This document shows, in pieces, positions 1 through 6,096 of a stretch of DNA of 6,096 nt (within the stretch, counting starts at the first letter, position 1; each line of letters starts with the position of its first letter). Under the pieces are notes generated by a model. The model was not told the DNA's origin. It ran no database searches and saw nothing but the letters and a program-made list of their open reading frames with translations. A program made the translations under genes and the position numbers. The stretch comes from Bacteroidota bacterium (GTDB lineage: Bacteria > Bacteroidota > Ignavibacteria > UBA10030): assembly GCA_003453835.1 (NCBI GenBank), contig DMMN01000159.1:1-6096 (forward strand), given 5' to 3'.

Positions 1-2
1 GA

Positions 3-44
3 AGCCTGACTTCTCGCATCGAGTTCGCAGTGAGAAGTCAGACT
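3..44. repeat. Perfect 10-bp inverted repeat (hairpin)
   Basis: CTGACTTCTC at 6-15 is the exact reverse complement of GAGAAGTCAG at 32-41. The stem can extend inward by a G-T pair (16/31) and a C-G pair (17/30), and outward past one mismatch by two more pairs (3-4/43-44). The loop is about 12 bases. No T-run follows on either strand, so it does not look like a classical intrinsic terminator. It could still end an upstream transcript, or be an intergenic palindromic repeat or part of a structured leader. Confidence 0.6.
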
Positions 45-197
45 CCTAATCCGGTTCCACTGTTCTCCGACAGTGCACTTGCCCGCCGATCCTTTTGGCG
101 AGACTGTCGGACACCGGAGGGGAACAGTAATCTGCGGGAGACGTTGACAATCGGCTCTGCGAAGAAGAAGATCTGCGTGAGGCTGAAAGACGGCTGA
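3..197 (+). CDS. Possible 3' end of an upstream gene (unrecognised, doubtful)
   Basis: This frame is open from the window edge to a TGA at 195-197, giving 64 codons with no start visible. About 64% of its codons end in G or C, which would fit coding sequence at this GC content. It would end 50 bases before the thioesterase start, a plausible operon spacing. I do not recognise the translation, which contains PNPVPLFSDSALARRSFW and ends near KKKICVRLKDG. Against a gene, the same bases hold two strong inverted repeats, and a 64-codon open frame can occur by chance. It could equally be non-coding leader or intergenic DNA. Low confidence. Confidence 0.2.
   Translation, partial: SLTSRIEFAVRSQTPNPVPLFSDSALARRSFWRDCRTPEGNSNLRETLTIGSAKKKICVRLKDG
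59..128. repeat. Nested inverted repeat, candidate structured RNA or leader
   Basis: Three nested complementary pairs are visible. The outer is ACTGTTC 59-65 with GAACAGT 122-128. The middle is TCCGACAGT 66-74 with ACTGTCGGA 103-111. The apical is CGCC 84-87 with GGCG 97-100. Outer and middle arms are contiguous on the 5' side, while the 3' side has a 10-base bulge at 112-121. Together this is 20 Watson-Crick pairs in 70 bases. A competing pairing exists between CCGGT 51-55 and ACCGG 113-117. The element lies 120 bases before the thioesterase start. It matches no riboswitch or RNA family that I recognise. Whether it acts as RNA or DNA is not shown by the sequence. Confidence 0.5.
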
Positions 198-236
198 GCG
201 AGTAACCACACATTGTTTGGAGATAAGATGAGGATA

Positions 237-242
237 GGGGGG
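237..242 (+). promoter_or_regulatory. Purine-rich ribosome binding site of thioesterase gene
   Basis: A run of six G residues sits in a purine-rich stretch (AGGATAGGGGGG) five bases before the ATG at 248. It favours 248 over the out-of-frame ATGs at 228 and 243. An in-frame TAA at 224-226 rules out a more distant start. Confidence 0.5.
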
Positions 243-247
243 ATGAC

Positions 248-694
248 ATGATCAAGCACACAACGCAGATACGCGTACGGTATGCAGACACGGACCAGAT
301 GAAGTTCGTCTATTACGGCAAGTACTTCGAGTAATTCGAGCAGAGTCGCTCGGATCTGCTGAGAGCCATCGGCCTGCCCTACCCCGAGATCGAGCGATAC
401 GGCATCTACCTGCCTGTGATCGAGGCGTACGCAAAGTACAGAAAGTCTGCACGCTATGATGATCTTATTAACGTCGCGGCGACGGTCACGGAGATGCCCG
501 TTGCGCGCATTCGTATCGAGTACAAAATAACGGGAGAGGGAGAAACCGAACCCCTGGTGGAAGGATACACCGTTCACAGCTTCCTGAACGCGACCACCGG
601 CAAGCCGACGCGTGCGCCCGCGCTCTTTCTCCAGACCCTTGAAGAAGCCATGAGTGAATCAAAGGACGCCGATGCTAAAACCAGAACTCCTTGA
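248..694 (+). pseudogene. Acyl-CoA thioesterase (YbgC/4HBT hotdog family), interrupted by in-frame TAA at codon 29
   Basis: Read through one stop codon, the frame from ATG 248 to TGA 692-694 encodes a 148-codon hotdog-fold protein. That is slightly longer than the roughly 130-140 residues usual for YbgC-type thioesterases, which hydrolyse acyl-CoA thioesters in the cytoplasm. The N-terminus shows the family signature VRYADTDQMKFVYYGKYFE, with the catalytic-type Asp at D16 in ADTDQ. After the stop come FEQSRSDLLRAIGLPY and LPVIEAYAKYRKSARYDD, the expected continuation. Codon 29 (332-334) is TAA where relatives have an aromatic residue, so one base change from a Tyr codon explains it. No other lesion is visible. 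A restart at GTG 416 would lack the catalytic region. Either the gene is newly inactivated, the base is a sequencing or assembly error, or the stop is read through. The family call is strong; which explanation holds is open. Confidence 0.88.
661..666 (+). promoter_or_regulatory. Ribosome binding site of Trm112-like gene
   Basis: AAAGGA lies five bases before the ATG at 672, inside the 3' end of the thioesterase reading frame. It supports this start and suggests that translation of the small gene was coupled to the overlapping gene. Confidence 0.6.
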
Positions 695-830
695 GATCCT
701 TTGCTGCCCGAAGTGCAAGGGCGATCTCGACTACAAGCCGGAGCACAACACCCTCACATGCAAGAGTTGCGGCCACGTCTATCAAGTAAAAGACGACATC
801 CCGATCATGCTGGTGGATGATTCGAAATGA
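672..830 (+). CDS. Trm112 / UPF0434 family zinc-ribbon protein
   Basis: This 52-residue protein starts MLKPELLEILCCPKCKG and has two CxxC pairs, C12-P-K-C15 and C30-K-S-C33, followed by HVYQVKDDIPIMLVDD. That arrangement (LLEILxCPxC, then a second pair, then the IPxML ending) is characteristic of the Trm112/YcaR (UPF0434) family, and the length is normal. The four cysteines should bind one zinc. In eukaryotes and archaea Trm112 activates several methyltransferases; the bacterial role is much less clear. No methyltransferase gene is in this window, so no partner can be named. The start overlaps the end of the thioesterase frame by 23 bases. The stop is one base from the preferred flippase start. 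The dense packing indicates co-transcription. The family call is confident; the cellular function is not known. Confidence 0.93.
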   Translation: MLKPELLEILCCPKCKGDLDYKPEHNTLTCKSCGHVYQVKDDIPIMLVDDSK

Positions 831-831
831 C

Positions 832-2307
832 ATGATCGATAAGATCGCCCGTCTTGCCAAAGAAGCCGCTGTCTACGGTCTCAGCTCCATCGTTGGCCGC
901 TTCCTGAACTTTCTCCTCGTCCCGTTCTACACCAACTATCTTCTCACGTCCGAGTACGGCGTCGTAGCCAACATCTACGCTTACATCGCCTTCGCGTTCG
1001 TTCTGTACGGGTATGGGATCGAGTCGGCCTACATGAGATTCGTTTCGTCGATGGAGATCGGCGATAAGAAACAGAATTTCAGCGTGCCGTTCTATTCTCA
1101 CATGGTCACCTCCGTCGTCCTTTCACTCCTCGTCCACGTCTCGGCTCCTTCGCTCGCGCAGATGATCGGGGTGGAGCCATCCCAGGCGGATCTCATCCGC
1201 TACGCCGGGTGGATCCTCTTCTTCGACACACTCTCGCTGGTACCGTTTGCATCTCTGAGGATGGAGAATAGAGCGGGGATGTTTGCCGGACTCCGAGTTC
1301 TCAATATCTTCATCAACGTTGTGTTTAACATTGTCTTCCTCGTCGGTTTCGGCATGAAGGCAGAGGGAGTACTCATCGCGAATCTGATCGCTTCGGCAGT
1401 CACCTTCCTTATTCTCCTTAAACTTGCCCTCCCGCAGTTCACCCTCCGCTTCTCGAAAAAACTCTACCACGAGCTGCTCAAGTTCGGATTGCCGTACATC
1501 CCGGCCGGGATTGCCGGCATCGCCATCCAGGTCGTGGATCGTCCGATCCTGAAAGCGCTCACCGACGACGCGACCGTGGGAGTCTATCAGGCAAACTATC
1601 GGCTGGGCGTCTTGATGATGCTGGTCGTCGGTATGTTCGACTATGCGTGGCGCCCGTTCTTCCTTGCCCACGCCAAAGACGAGGATGCGAAGAAACTCTT
1701 CGCCAGGGTCTTCACCTATTTCGTTGCGCTCATGATGCTCATCCTCGTAACCGTTTCGTTGTTCATTGACGACCTTGTGCGGATCCAGATCCTGGGGAGA
1801 TACTTCATCCATCCTGATTACTGGGGAGGCGTGGCGATCGTGCCGGTGATCTTGCTCTCGTACGTCTTCACTGGCGCCTACGTCAACTTCGTCGTGGGTG
1901 TGTATCTTGAGAAGAAAACGAAATACCTTCCGTACGTGACGGGGGCTGGAGGTCTCGTGAATGTGGCGGTCAACTTCCTCCTCATTCCACGGTACGGGAT
2001 CATGGGAGCGGCGTTTGCAACGCTCCTCAGCTATGTGGTGATGGCCGGCGGAATCTATCTTGCCTCTCAGAACCTCTACTATGTGAGGTATGAATGGGGG
2101 AAGATCATCCGGCTTGTCGGTGCCGCCTTCGTGGTGCTCGTGACCTTTGCCTTCTTCACCGTTGAGCCCGCAACGGTAGAGGGCATCGCCCTGAAGTGCC
2201 TCTTGTCGGTCGCGTTCGTGGGCATGGCGATCGTGTTCAAGGTGTTCGATCCCGATGAGATTGCAGAGACGAGACGATCTATCTCCCGCATGTTCGGGTG
2301 GAGTTGA
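832..2307 (+). CDS. Oligosaccharide flippase / polysaccharide biosynthesis membrane protein (Wzx-like, MOP superfamily)
   Basis: This is a 491-residue, highly hydrophobic protein with about 12-14 predicted membrane segments spread over its whole length. It opens with AAVYGLSSIVGRFLNFLLVP, a typical first segment of the Polysacc_synt/Wzx family. Members of this family move lipid-linked oligosaccharides, or related polyisoprenoid-linked sugars, across the inner membrane for O-antigen, capsule or exopolysaccharide assembly. The central FGLPYIPAGIAG segment begins the second half of the pseudo-symmetric fold, and the YEWGKIIRLV region before the last two helices is also family-like. I chose ATG 832, one base after the Trm112 stop, because the protein then starts with a short basic segment (MIDKIARLAK). 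An in-frame ATG at 817 would add five residues and overlap the preceding gene. No glycosyltransferase or polymerase lies in the window, so the substrate cannot be inferred. Length and composition look intact. Confidence 0.9.
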   Translation: MIDKIARLAKEAAVYGLSSIVGRFLNFLLVPFYTNYLLTSEYGVVANIYAYIAFAFVLYGYGIESAYMRFVSSMEIGDKKQNFSVPFYSHMVTSVVLSLLVHVSAPSLAQMIGVEPSQADLIRYAGWILFFDTLSLVPFASLRMENRAGMFAGLRVLNIFINVVFNIVFLVGFGMKAEGVLIANLIASAVTFLILLKLALPQFTLRFSKKLYHELLKFGLPYIPAGIAGIAIQVVDRPILKALTDDATVGVYQANYRLGVLMMLVVGMFDYAWRPFFLAHAKDEDAKKLFARVFTYFVALMMLILVTVSLFIDDLVRIQILGRYFIHPDYWGGVAIVPVILLSYVFTGAYVNFVVGVYLEKKTKYLPYVTGAGGLVNVAVNFLLIPRYGIMGAAFATLLSYVVMAGGIYLASQNLYYVRYEWGKIIRLVGAAFVVLVTFAFFTVEPATVEGIALKCLLSVAFVGMAIVFKVFDPDEIAETRRSISRMFGWS

Positions 2308-2330
2308 CCAAGAGGCATCTTCTGCGTACG

Positions 2331-2356
2331 TTTGATCCGCCATTCTCCGAATCAAA
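2331..2356. repeat. Weak inverted repeat in the flippase-peptidase gap
   Basis: TTTGATCCG at 2331-2339 faces CGAATCAAA at 2348-2356. Eight of nine positions pair, with one C-A mismatch and an 8-base loop. It lies in the 67-base gap just before the peptidase start. It could be a weak hairpin or an operator-like palindrome, or chance. There is no T-run, and I see no convincing promoter boxes in this gap. Confidence 0.25.
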
Positions 2357-2374
2357 TGAAAACGATGTGAATCT

Positions 2375-5300
2375 GTGAAAGAATCCTCCTCTCAAATGTT
2401 CTTGCTGATGTCGCTCGTGCTTCTCACGTGTTCGATCGGACGCGCGCAGGAACTGTCCCCAGTCCGACTCTCGCGGGAGGAATTGTGTGCCACTCCAATT
2501 CTCCGCGATCCTGAAATCCTGAAGGAGATGTGGGAAAACACGCGCCGCCACTCTCCGGGAATCGAGGAAGCAATGAGAATGTATCGGCTGCGGAAAGGAA
2601 TTCAGCAACCGAAAGTCGGCCTTCAGGAAACCTTCTGGGTCTTCAACTTCGAGACCAGAATGATGGACACCTTGCGGGCCGAGCTGATGGCAGCCGGGGA
2701 TCTTGGGTACGTCTGGGTTTCGCTGCAGGAGATGACAAACGGACACATGACGGGAAACGAGGTGAATGCGCTGCTTCGAGCGCTTGAAAACTCGACGCCT
2801 GCCGGGTCGCAAGACTCCTCCAAAGGTGTTCTGCAGTTGGATCGCCAGTACTTTGGCGACCCGCCCAATATCAACTCGAGCTTCGAAAAGGGAAAAGGGG
2901 ATGGGAAGACTCACTTCCTTGTGTGCGACATCAAGGATGGATGGACCGGCACCGGGGGGTTCGTTGCCGGCTACTTCACGAACGTGGATGTCGATCCGAA
3001 CAGCGGTTTCCAGAACAGCAGCAATCGTCGCGACATGCTCTACATTGATTCCTATCCTACGATCTTCTACGCCGATAATCGCCGCATACAGGTTGCCCTT
3101 GCTACGCTTGCCCACGAGTTTCAACATCTCATCCACTGGAACTACGACCCTCAGGAAATCACGTTCTTCAACGAGGGGCTTTCCGAGTACGCCGAGCACG
3201 TGTGTGGATATCCACTCCGCAGTCCCGATCGCTACCTTGCCAATCCCAGCGCTTCATTGACGAGCTGGTCGAACGAGCTCGATGATTACAGCCGCGCCGC
3301 GCTCTGGACGCGTTACCTCGTCGATCGCTTCGGCTTGCCTCTCTTGAAAAACCTCACCCAGAACAAGGCGAGCGGCATTCCGGGCTTCGAAAGCGCCATC
3401 GGGCAATCGGGCTCCCCGGTAACCTTCCCAGCCGTGATGCAGCGTTTCTTCACGGCGAACTGGGTCGGATCTACGACACAGGTCGATCCTGCCTACCGAT
3501 ACACCCAGCCCCTCGGAAGCCGTCCCTCCGTTTCGATGGAACACGTCGATCCGAATGGGAGCGGGAGCTTCACCATGCGCGCACAGTCGGTTTCCTATGT
3601 CCTTTTTTCGTCGAGCGCCAAAGATTTTCGGATCACCGTTCAGGGCGGACAAGATCTGGTGGTCCGGTCGGTGGAATTGGGGCCGGCATCGATCCGTATT
3701 CGTGATCATCCCACCGGCACACAGTTGACCTTCCCGGAGTTTGGCTCATTCTACACTTCCCTGGCATTCATCGTCATGAATACCAGCCTCGTTTTCGGAG
3801 GGAGCTATTCGTACGCATCGGTCGGAGAACTGGTCCGCTTCATCGTTGAAGAGAAATACGACGACGGTGTGCCCGATCCCCCTACCCCAGGCTTCGCTCC
3901 TTACGTCGGATTTGGGAACAGTTCCGCGACGCGCGGAGTGGCGGTCCGATTCGAGCCGGCTGTAAAGGGAAACATTCTTCGCAAGGCGCGTTTGTATCTT
4001 GCCTTCAATCAAGAGTTCTCCAATGGCACCGCGCTGGCGACGGACGACAAAGATGTTCTGTTCCACGTTTGGAAGGACAGCAGTGGCCGGCCGGGAGCCG
4101 ACGTCATACCGCCGTTCCTGGTCCGCGTCGATCGCTCGAAGTACCCGCTCAACTCTTTTGTCGATGTTGATCTCTCGATGCACGCCAATCTTCTTTCCAA
4201 TCTGCGAAGCCCCGTCTACATCGGCTACCTGGAGGATGAGGATGATTCCGTCGGGACGTATGTGGCAGTCGATAAGAGCACGACCATCGACTATTCCTAT
4301 ATCTATCGCGGGCCGGGTCACCCTCGGGCGCCCAAGACGTGGGAGACGTTCAGGGAGGTGAGCGCGCTCAATAACGGACTTCTCGACGGCTTCAACGCGA
4401 TGTTCAGGGCGGTATTCGAGTATAGCGATTCGAGTGCTGGGCCGAAGCTGGCGGTCGGTTTTCTGCAAAACCCTATCTTGAGTGAGTACATCGACGTCGT
4501 TGTTGCAAGCCCGGACGAGTTGCGATCCGGGAGCTTGAGCGGAACCTTGACGCAGCCAAGCGGCGCCACTCCTTTGCAGCTCAACGCCATCCAGGGGACG
4601 ATGAAAGCATTCATCGACACGAACCAAACCCTGCGCGGAAGCGGTCAAGTGTCGATTCGCGTCCGCGCGGCGAAACGCTTCGGGGTGACGTATGCGGACA
4701 CTTCGATTACGTTCGCAGCCCGACTGCTGAAGCAGGAGGAACCTGCGATCGTAAGGACGCCGGGCGGAGAGTTCACTTTGTCCGCCGAACGGGGAACGGT
4801 GATGTCGCCTACGCTCATCACCCTCTTCGATGGCCTGAGTGATCCGGTGTGGGAACCGGCAAAGGCGACGAAAGTCCTGAAGCTCGTTTCGATCGGACCC
4901 CCAGGGATCGAGCTCCGGCGGCCGGCCACATTCGAACTCATCACGCCATCGGGTGGGGAATCGTTGACGCTGGCTCTCTATCGTGATGGAAAATGGCTGG
5001 AAGTCCCGTCCACATTCCACCGATCAAGTTCAACAGTGATCGCGTCATCCAGGAGGTTGGGCATCTTCGCGCTGATGAAGAAGTCCGATGTGGATGGAGC
5101 GCTCGAGCAGTTCCCGACAGCGTACGAACTTCATCAGAACTTTCCGAATCCCTTCAATCCGGTGACGACGATTCGGTTTGAGTTGCCCCGGGATTCCGAA
5201 GTCCGCCTGGCTGTGTACGATCTGCTGGGAAGAGAGGTCGCCGTGCTCGTCGACGAAGGAAAGAACGCAGGGAGCCATTCCGTCAGCTTTGATGCGGGCA

Positions 5301-5380
5301 GACTCCCAACCGGTGTGTATTTCTACCGTTTCTCGGCGAACGGTTTCTCAGACGTAAAGAAGCTCATCGTGTTGAAATAG
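2375..5380 (+). CDS. Secreted zinc metallopeptidase (HExxH, M30-like gluzincin) with T9SS type A sorting domain
   Basis: This 1001-residue protein has a signal peptide (about residues 1-24) cut before Gln25 (GRA/QEL), which fits the tendency of Bacteroidota secreted proteins to begin with Gln. The peptidase region runs to about residue 365. It contains HEFQH at 247-251, with zinc ligands H247 and H251 and catalytic E248. NEGLSEYAEH follows, with E267 as the probable third ligand, a gluzincin pattern most like hyicolysin-type (M30) enzymes. Residues 387-475 and 506-665 look like beta-rich modules, the latter with HVWKDSSGRPG at about 564. A further beta-rich module spans about 692-900. Residues 917-1001 (ELHQNFPNPFNP to TGVYFYRF) form the sorting domain that directs export across the outer membrane by T9SS, usually with removal and surface attachment or release. 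GTG 2375 is the first possible start, since an in-frame TGA lies at 2357. ATG 2396 is an alternative but loses the basic residue. The substrate is unknown. Confidence 0.9.
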   Translation: MKESSSQMFLLMSLVLLTCSIGRAQELSPVRLSREELCATPILRDPEILKEMWENTRRHSPGIEEAMRMYRLRKGIQQPKVGLQETFWVFNFETRMMDTLRAELMAAGDLGYVWVSLQEMTNGHMTGNEVNALLRALENSTPAGSQDSSKGVLQLDRQYFGDPPNINSSFEKGKGDGKTHFLVCDIKDGWTGTGGFVAGYFTNVDVDPNSGFQNSSNRRDMLYIDSYPTIFYADNRRIQVALATLAHEFQHLIHWNYDPQEITFFNEGLSEYAEHVCGYPLRSPDRYLANPSASLTSWSNELDDYSRAALWTRYLVDRFGLPLLKNLTQNKASGIPGFESAIGQSGSPVTFPAVMQRFFTANWVGSTTQVDPAYRYTQPLGSRPSVSMEHVDPNGSGSFTMRAQSVSYVLFSSSAKDFRITVQGGQDLVVRSVELGPASIRIRDHPTGTQLTFPEFGSFYTSLAFIVMNTSLVFGGSYSYASVGELVRFIVEEKYDDGVPDPPTPGFAPYVGFGNSSATRGVAVRFEPAVKGNILRKARLYLAFNQEFSNGTALATDDKDVLFHVWKDSSGRPGADVIPPFLVRVDRSKYPLNSFVDVDLSMHANLLSNLRSPVYIGYLEDEDDSVGTYVAVDKSTTIDYSYIYRGPGHPRAPKTWETFREVSALNNGLLDGFNAMFRAVFEYSDSSAGPKLAVGFLQNPILSEYIDVVVASPDELRSGSLSGTLTQPSGATPLQLNAIQGTMKAFIDTNQTLRGSGQVSIRVRAAKRFGVTYADTSITFAARLLKQEEPAIVRTPGGEFTLSAERGTVMSPTLITLFDGLSDPVWEPAKATKVLKLVSIGPPGIELRRPATFELITPSGGESLTLALYRDGKWLEVPSTFHRSSSTVIASSRRLGIFALMKKSDVDGALEQFPTAYELHQNFPNPFNPVTTIRFELPRDSEVRLAVYDLLGREVAVLVDEGKNAGSHSVSFDAGRLPTGVYFYRFSANGFSDVKKLIVLK

Positions 5381-5383
5381 GTG
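5379..5383 (+). promoter_or_regulatory. Ribosome binding site overlapping the peptidase stop codon
   Basis: AGGTG overlaps the peptidase stop TAG (5378-5380) and lies five bases before the GTG at 5389. It supports that start and implies that ribosomes finishing the peptidase could reinitiate on the lipoprotein. Confidence 0.4.
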
Positions 5384-5388
5384 TCCAA

Positions 5389-6000
5389 GTGAATCGACGT
5401 TCGGTTTTCATCATCGTCCTCTTCCTTCTTCAGCAGGGTTGCTCGAAGGATTCCTCCCCGTCGGCGCCCGTGGAGAAGCCGACGGAAAAGAACTTCCTCG
5501 AACTCGCCTGGAAGAACTTCGAGAGTCAGCATTACGACTCGGCGGTGATAAATTTCACGGAAGCCTACAACAAAGCAACGACAGCGAACGTGCGCGGTGA
5601 AGCGATCGCAGGCCGGGGTTGGGCGAATGCCTATGCGCGCGACCTGTCCAAGGCGAAGAGCGATTTCGCATTCGCACTGAATATCTCGGGGCTCTCCAAT
5701 GACTTGCAGACCGACATTCGTGCCGGGACGGCTTGCGTACTGTACGGCTTGAACGATTTTGCCGGCACTCTTTCGTTTGCTCAGCCGGTGCTGGCGGACA
5801 AACCGACGTACGTGTTCGCGCACGACCCGAAGGTGACGGCAAAACGGATTCGACTTCTTATGATCCAGAGTTACTACGCGACAGGACAATTCACCCAAGC
5901 CGCCGATCACATGAACATCCTCGATCCCTCTGGCGCCCCCCACTCGATTGATCCCGCTATCCTGCTGGGAAAAATCCAGGCCGCCTTAAACTCGCTGTAG
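5389..6000 (+). CDS. TPR-repeat lipoprotein
   Basis: This is a 203-residue protein. It has two Arg near the N-terminus, a hydrophobic stretch (VFIIVLFLL) and a probable lipidation site at Cys18 (LLQQGC), followed by the Ser/Pro-rich linker SKDSSPSAP. The Gln at position -3 departs from the usual Leu, but Bacteroidota lipoboxes are loose. The rest consists of about four TPR-like helical hairpins near residues 35-65 (FLELAWKNFESQHYDSAVIN), 69-100, 107-137 and 149-180. TPR arrays bind other proteins, so this is likely an envelope-anchored scaffold or adaptor. Whether it faces the periplasm or the surface is not clear. The GTG start lies 8 bases after the peptidase stop, and there is no earlier Met in the protein, so the start is well supported. 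Tight spacing suggests co-expression with the peptidase, and a role in its export, folding or anchoring is possible but unproven. No specific family is recognised beyond TPR. Confidence 0.85.
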   Translation: MNRRSVFIIVLFLLQQGCSKDSSPSAPVEKPTEKNFLELAWKNFESQHYDSAVINFTEAYNKATTANVRGEAIAGRGWANAYARDLSKAKSDFAFALNISGLSNDLQTDIRAGTACVLYGLNDFAGTLSFAQPVLADKPTYVFAHDPKVTAKRIRLLMIQSYYATGQFTQAADHMNILDPSGAPHSIDPAILLGKIQAALNSL

Positions 6001-6022
6001 TGTCAACCTGATTCATCTTGAA

Positions 6023-6038
6023 GCCGGTTTGGTCCGGC
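6023..6038. terminator. Small GC-rich hairpin after the lipoprotein gene (possible terminator)
   Basis: GCCGG 6023-6027 and CCGGC 6034-6038 form a perfect 5-bp stem with a six-base loop, 22 bases after the lipoprotein stop. No T-run follows, so intrinsic termination is uncertain. The remaining bases to 6096 contain an ATG at 6069 with only nine codons before the window ends, which is too little to call a gene. Confidence 0.3.
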
Positions 6039-6096
6039 GTAGAGACTGAGGCAAGTGGATTGTTACTTATGCTTCCTTACAACCGTACGACTGCAC

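Noticed and set aside
332..334. Reassignment of TAA to an amino acid in this organism
   Set aside because: The flippase, peptidase, lipoprotein and zinc-ribbon genes contain no internal TAA despite many Tyr codons, so a general recoding would be expected to show more cases.
416..694. Independent 92-residue gene starting at GTG 416
   Set aside because: It is the C-terminal two-thirds of the interrupted thioesterase. It lacks the catalytic Asp region and has no good ribosome site.
1123..2355. Long minus-strand open frame (410 codons) opposite the flippase
   Set aside because: The product is rich in His, Glu, Asp and Arg with no recognisable domain, the pattern expected from reading a membrane-protein gene backwards in GC-rich DNA. 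The + strand flippase explains the sequence.
2356..2370. Start of the peptidase at ATG 2356
   Set aside because: That frame reaches TGA after four codons (MKTM), and its continuation is not signal-peptide-like. The GTG 2375 frame gives a proper signal peptide.
2279..3199. Minus-strand open frame (306 codons) spanning the flippase end and the peptidase N-terminus
   Set aside because: It crosses the intergenic gap against both genes, shows no domain, and covers the bases that encode the peptidase signal peptide and much of the catalytic region.
3746..5020. Long minus-strand open frame (424 codons) opposite the peptidase
   Set aside because: It has an Arg-rich composition, no motif and lies entirely within the well-supported peptidase gene. 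It is a codon-bias shadow.
6018..6045. Sigma70-like promoter (TTGAAG, 16 bases, TAGAGA)
   Set aside because: The boxes match poorly, the spacing is short, and Bacteroidota-type promoters use different consensus elements. The match overlaps the small hairpin and is likely chance.
6069..6096. Start of a further gene at ATG 6069
   Set aside because: Only nine codons are available before the window ends and there is no clear ribosome site, so it cannot be supported.

Overview
The window most likely comes from a moderately GC-rich member of the Bacteroidota/Ignavibacteria/Kapabacteria side of the FCB group, probably a metagenomic or environmental lineage. The strongest sign is the C-terminus of the large secreted protein (about residues 917-1001). 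It carries the NFPNPFNP start and the TGVYFYR-type end of a type IX secretion (T9SS) sorting domain, in the form common in Ignavibacteria-like and Kapabacteria-like genomes. This placement is inferred from motif style, not from a database search.

All genes I can support lie on the + strand. Bases 1-247 hold no recognised gene. They contain a 10-bp perfect hairpin (6-41), a larger nested inverted repeat (59-128) and a weak open frame (3-197) that could be the end of an upstream gene. At 248-694 is a YbgC/4HBT-type acyl-CoA thioesterase gene, intact except for one in-frame TAA at codon 29, where the family normally has an aromatic residue. A 52-residue Trm112/UPF0434 zinc-ribbon protein (672-830) overlaps its 3' end. 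A polytopic oligosaccharide flippase (832-2307) begins one base after that. After a 67-bp gap comes a 1001-residue secreted zinc metallopeptidase with a T9SS sorting domain (2375-5380). A TPR-repeat lipoprotein (5389-6000) follows 8 bp later. The last 96 bases hold a small GC hairpin and no supportable gene.

The layout suggests one or two transcription units: thioesterase remnant, zinc-ribbon protein and flippase packed together, then the secreted peptidase and lipoprotein packed together. The flippase, the T9SS cargo and the lipoprotein all concern the cell envelope or surface. No functional link between the two groups is shown beyond proximity. I see no mobile element, CRISPR array, tRNA or rRNA. 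The points most worth checking are the single nonsense codon in the thioesterase, the structured region before it, and the tightly spaced peptidase-lipoprotein pair. I did not find convincing evidence of a wholly new system.
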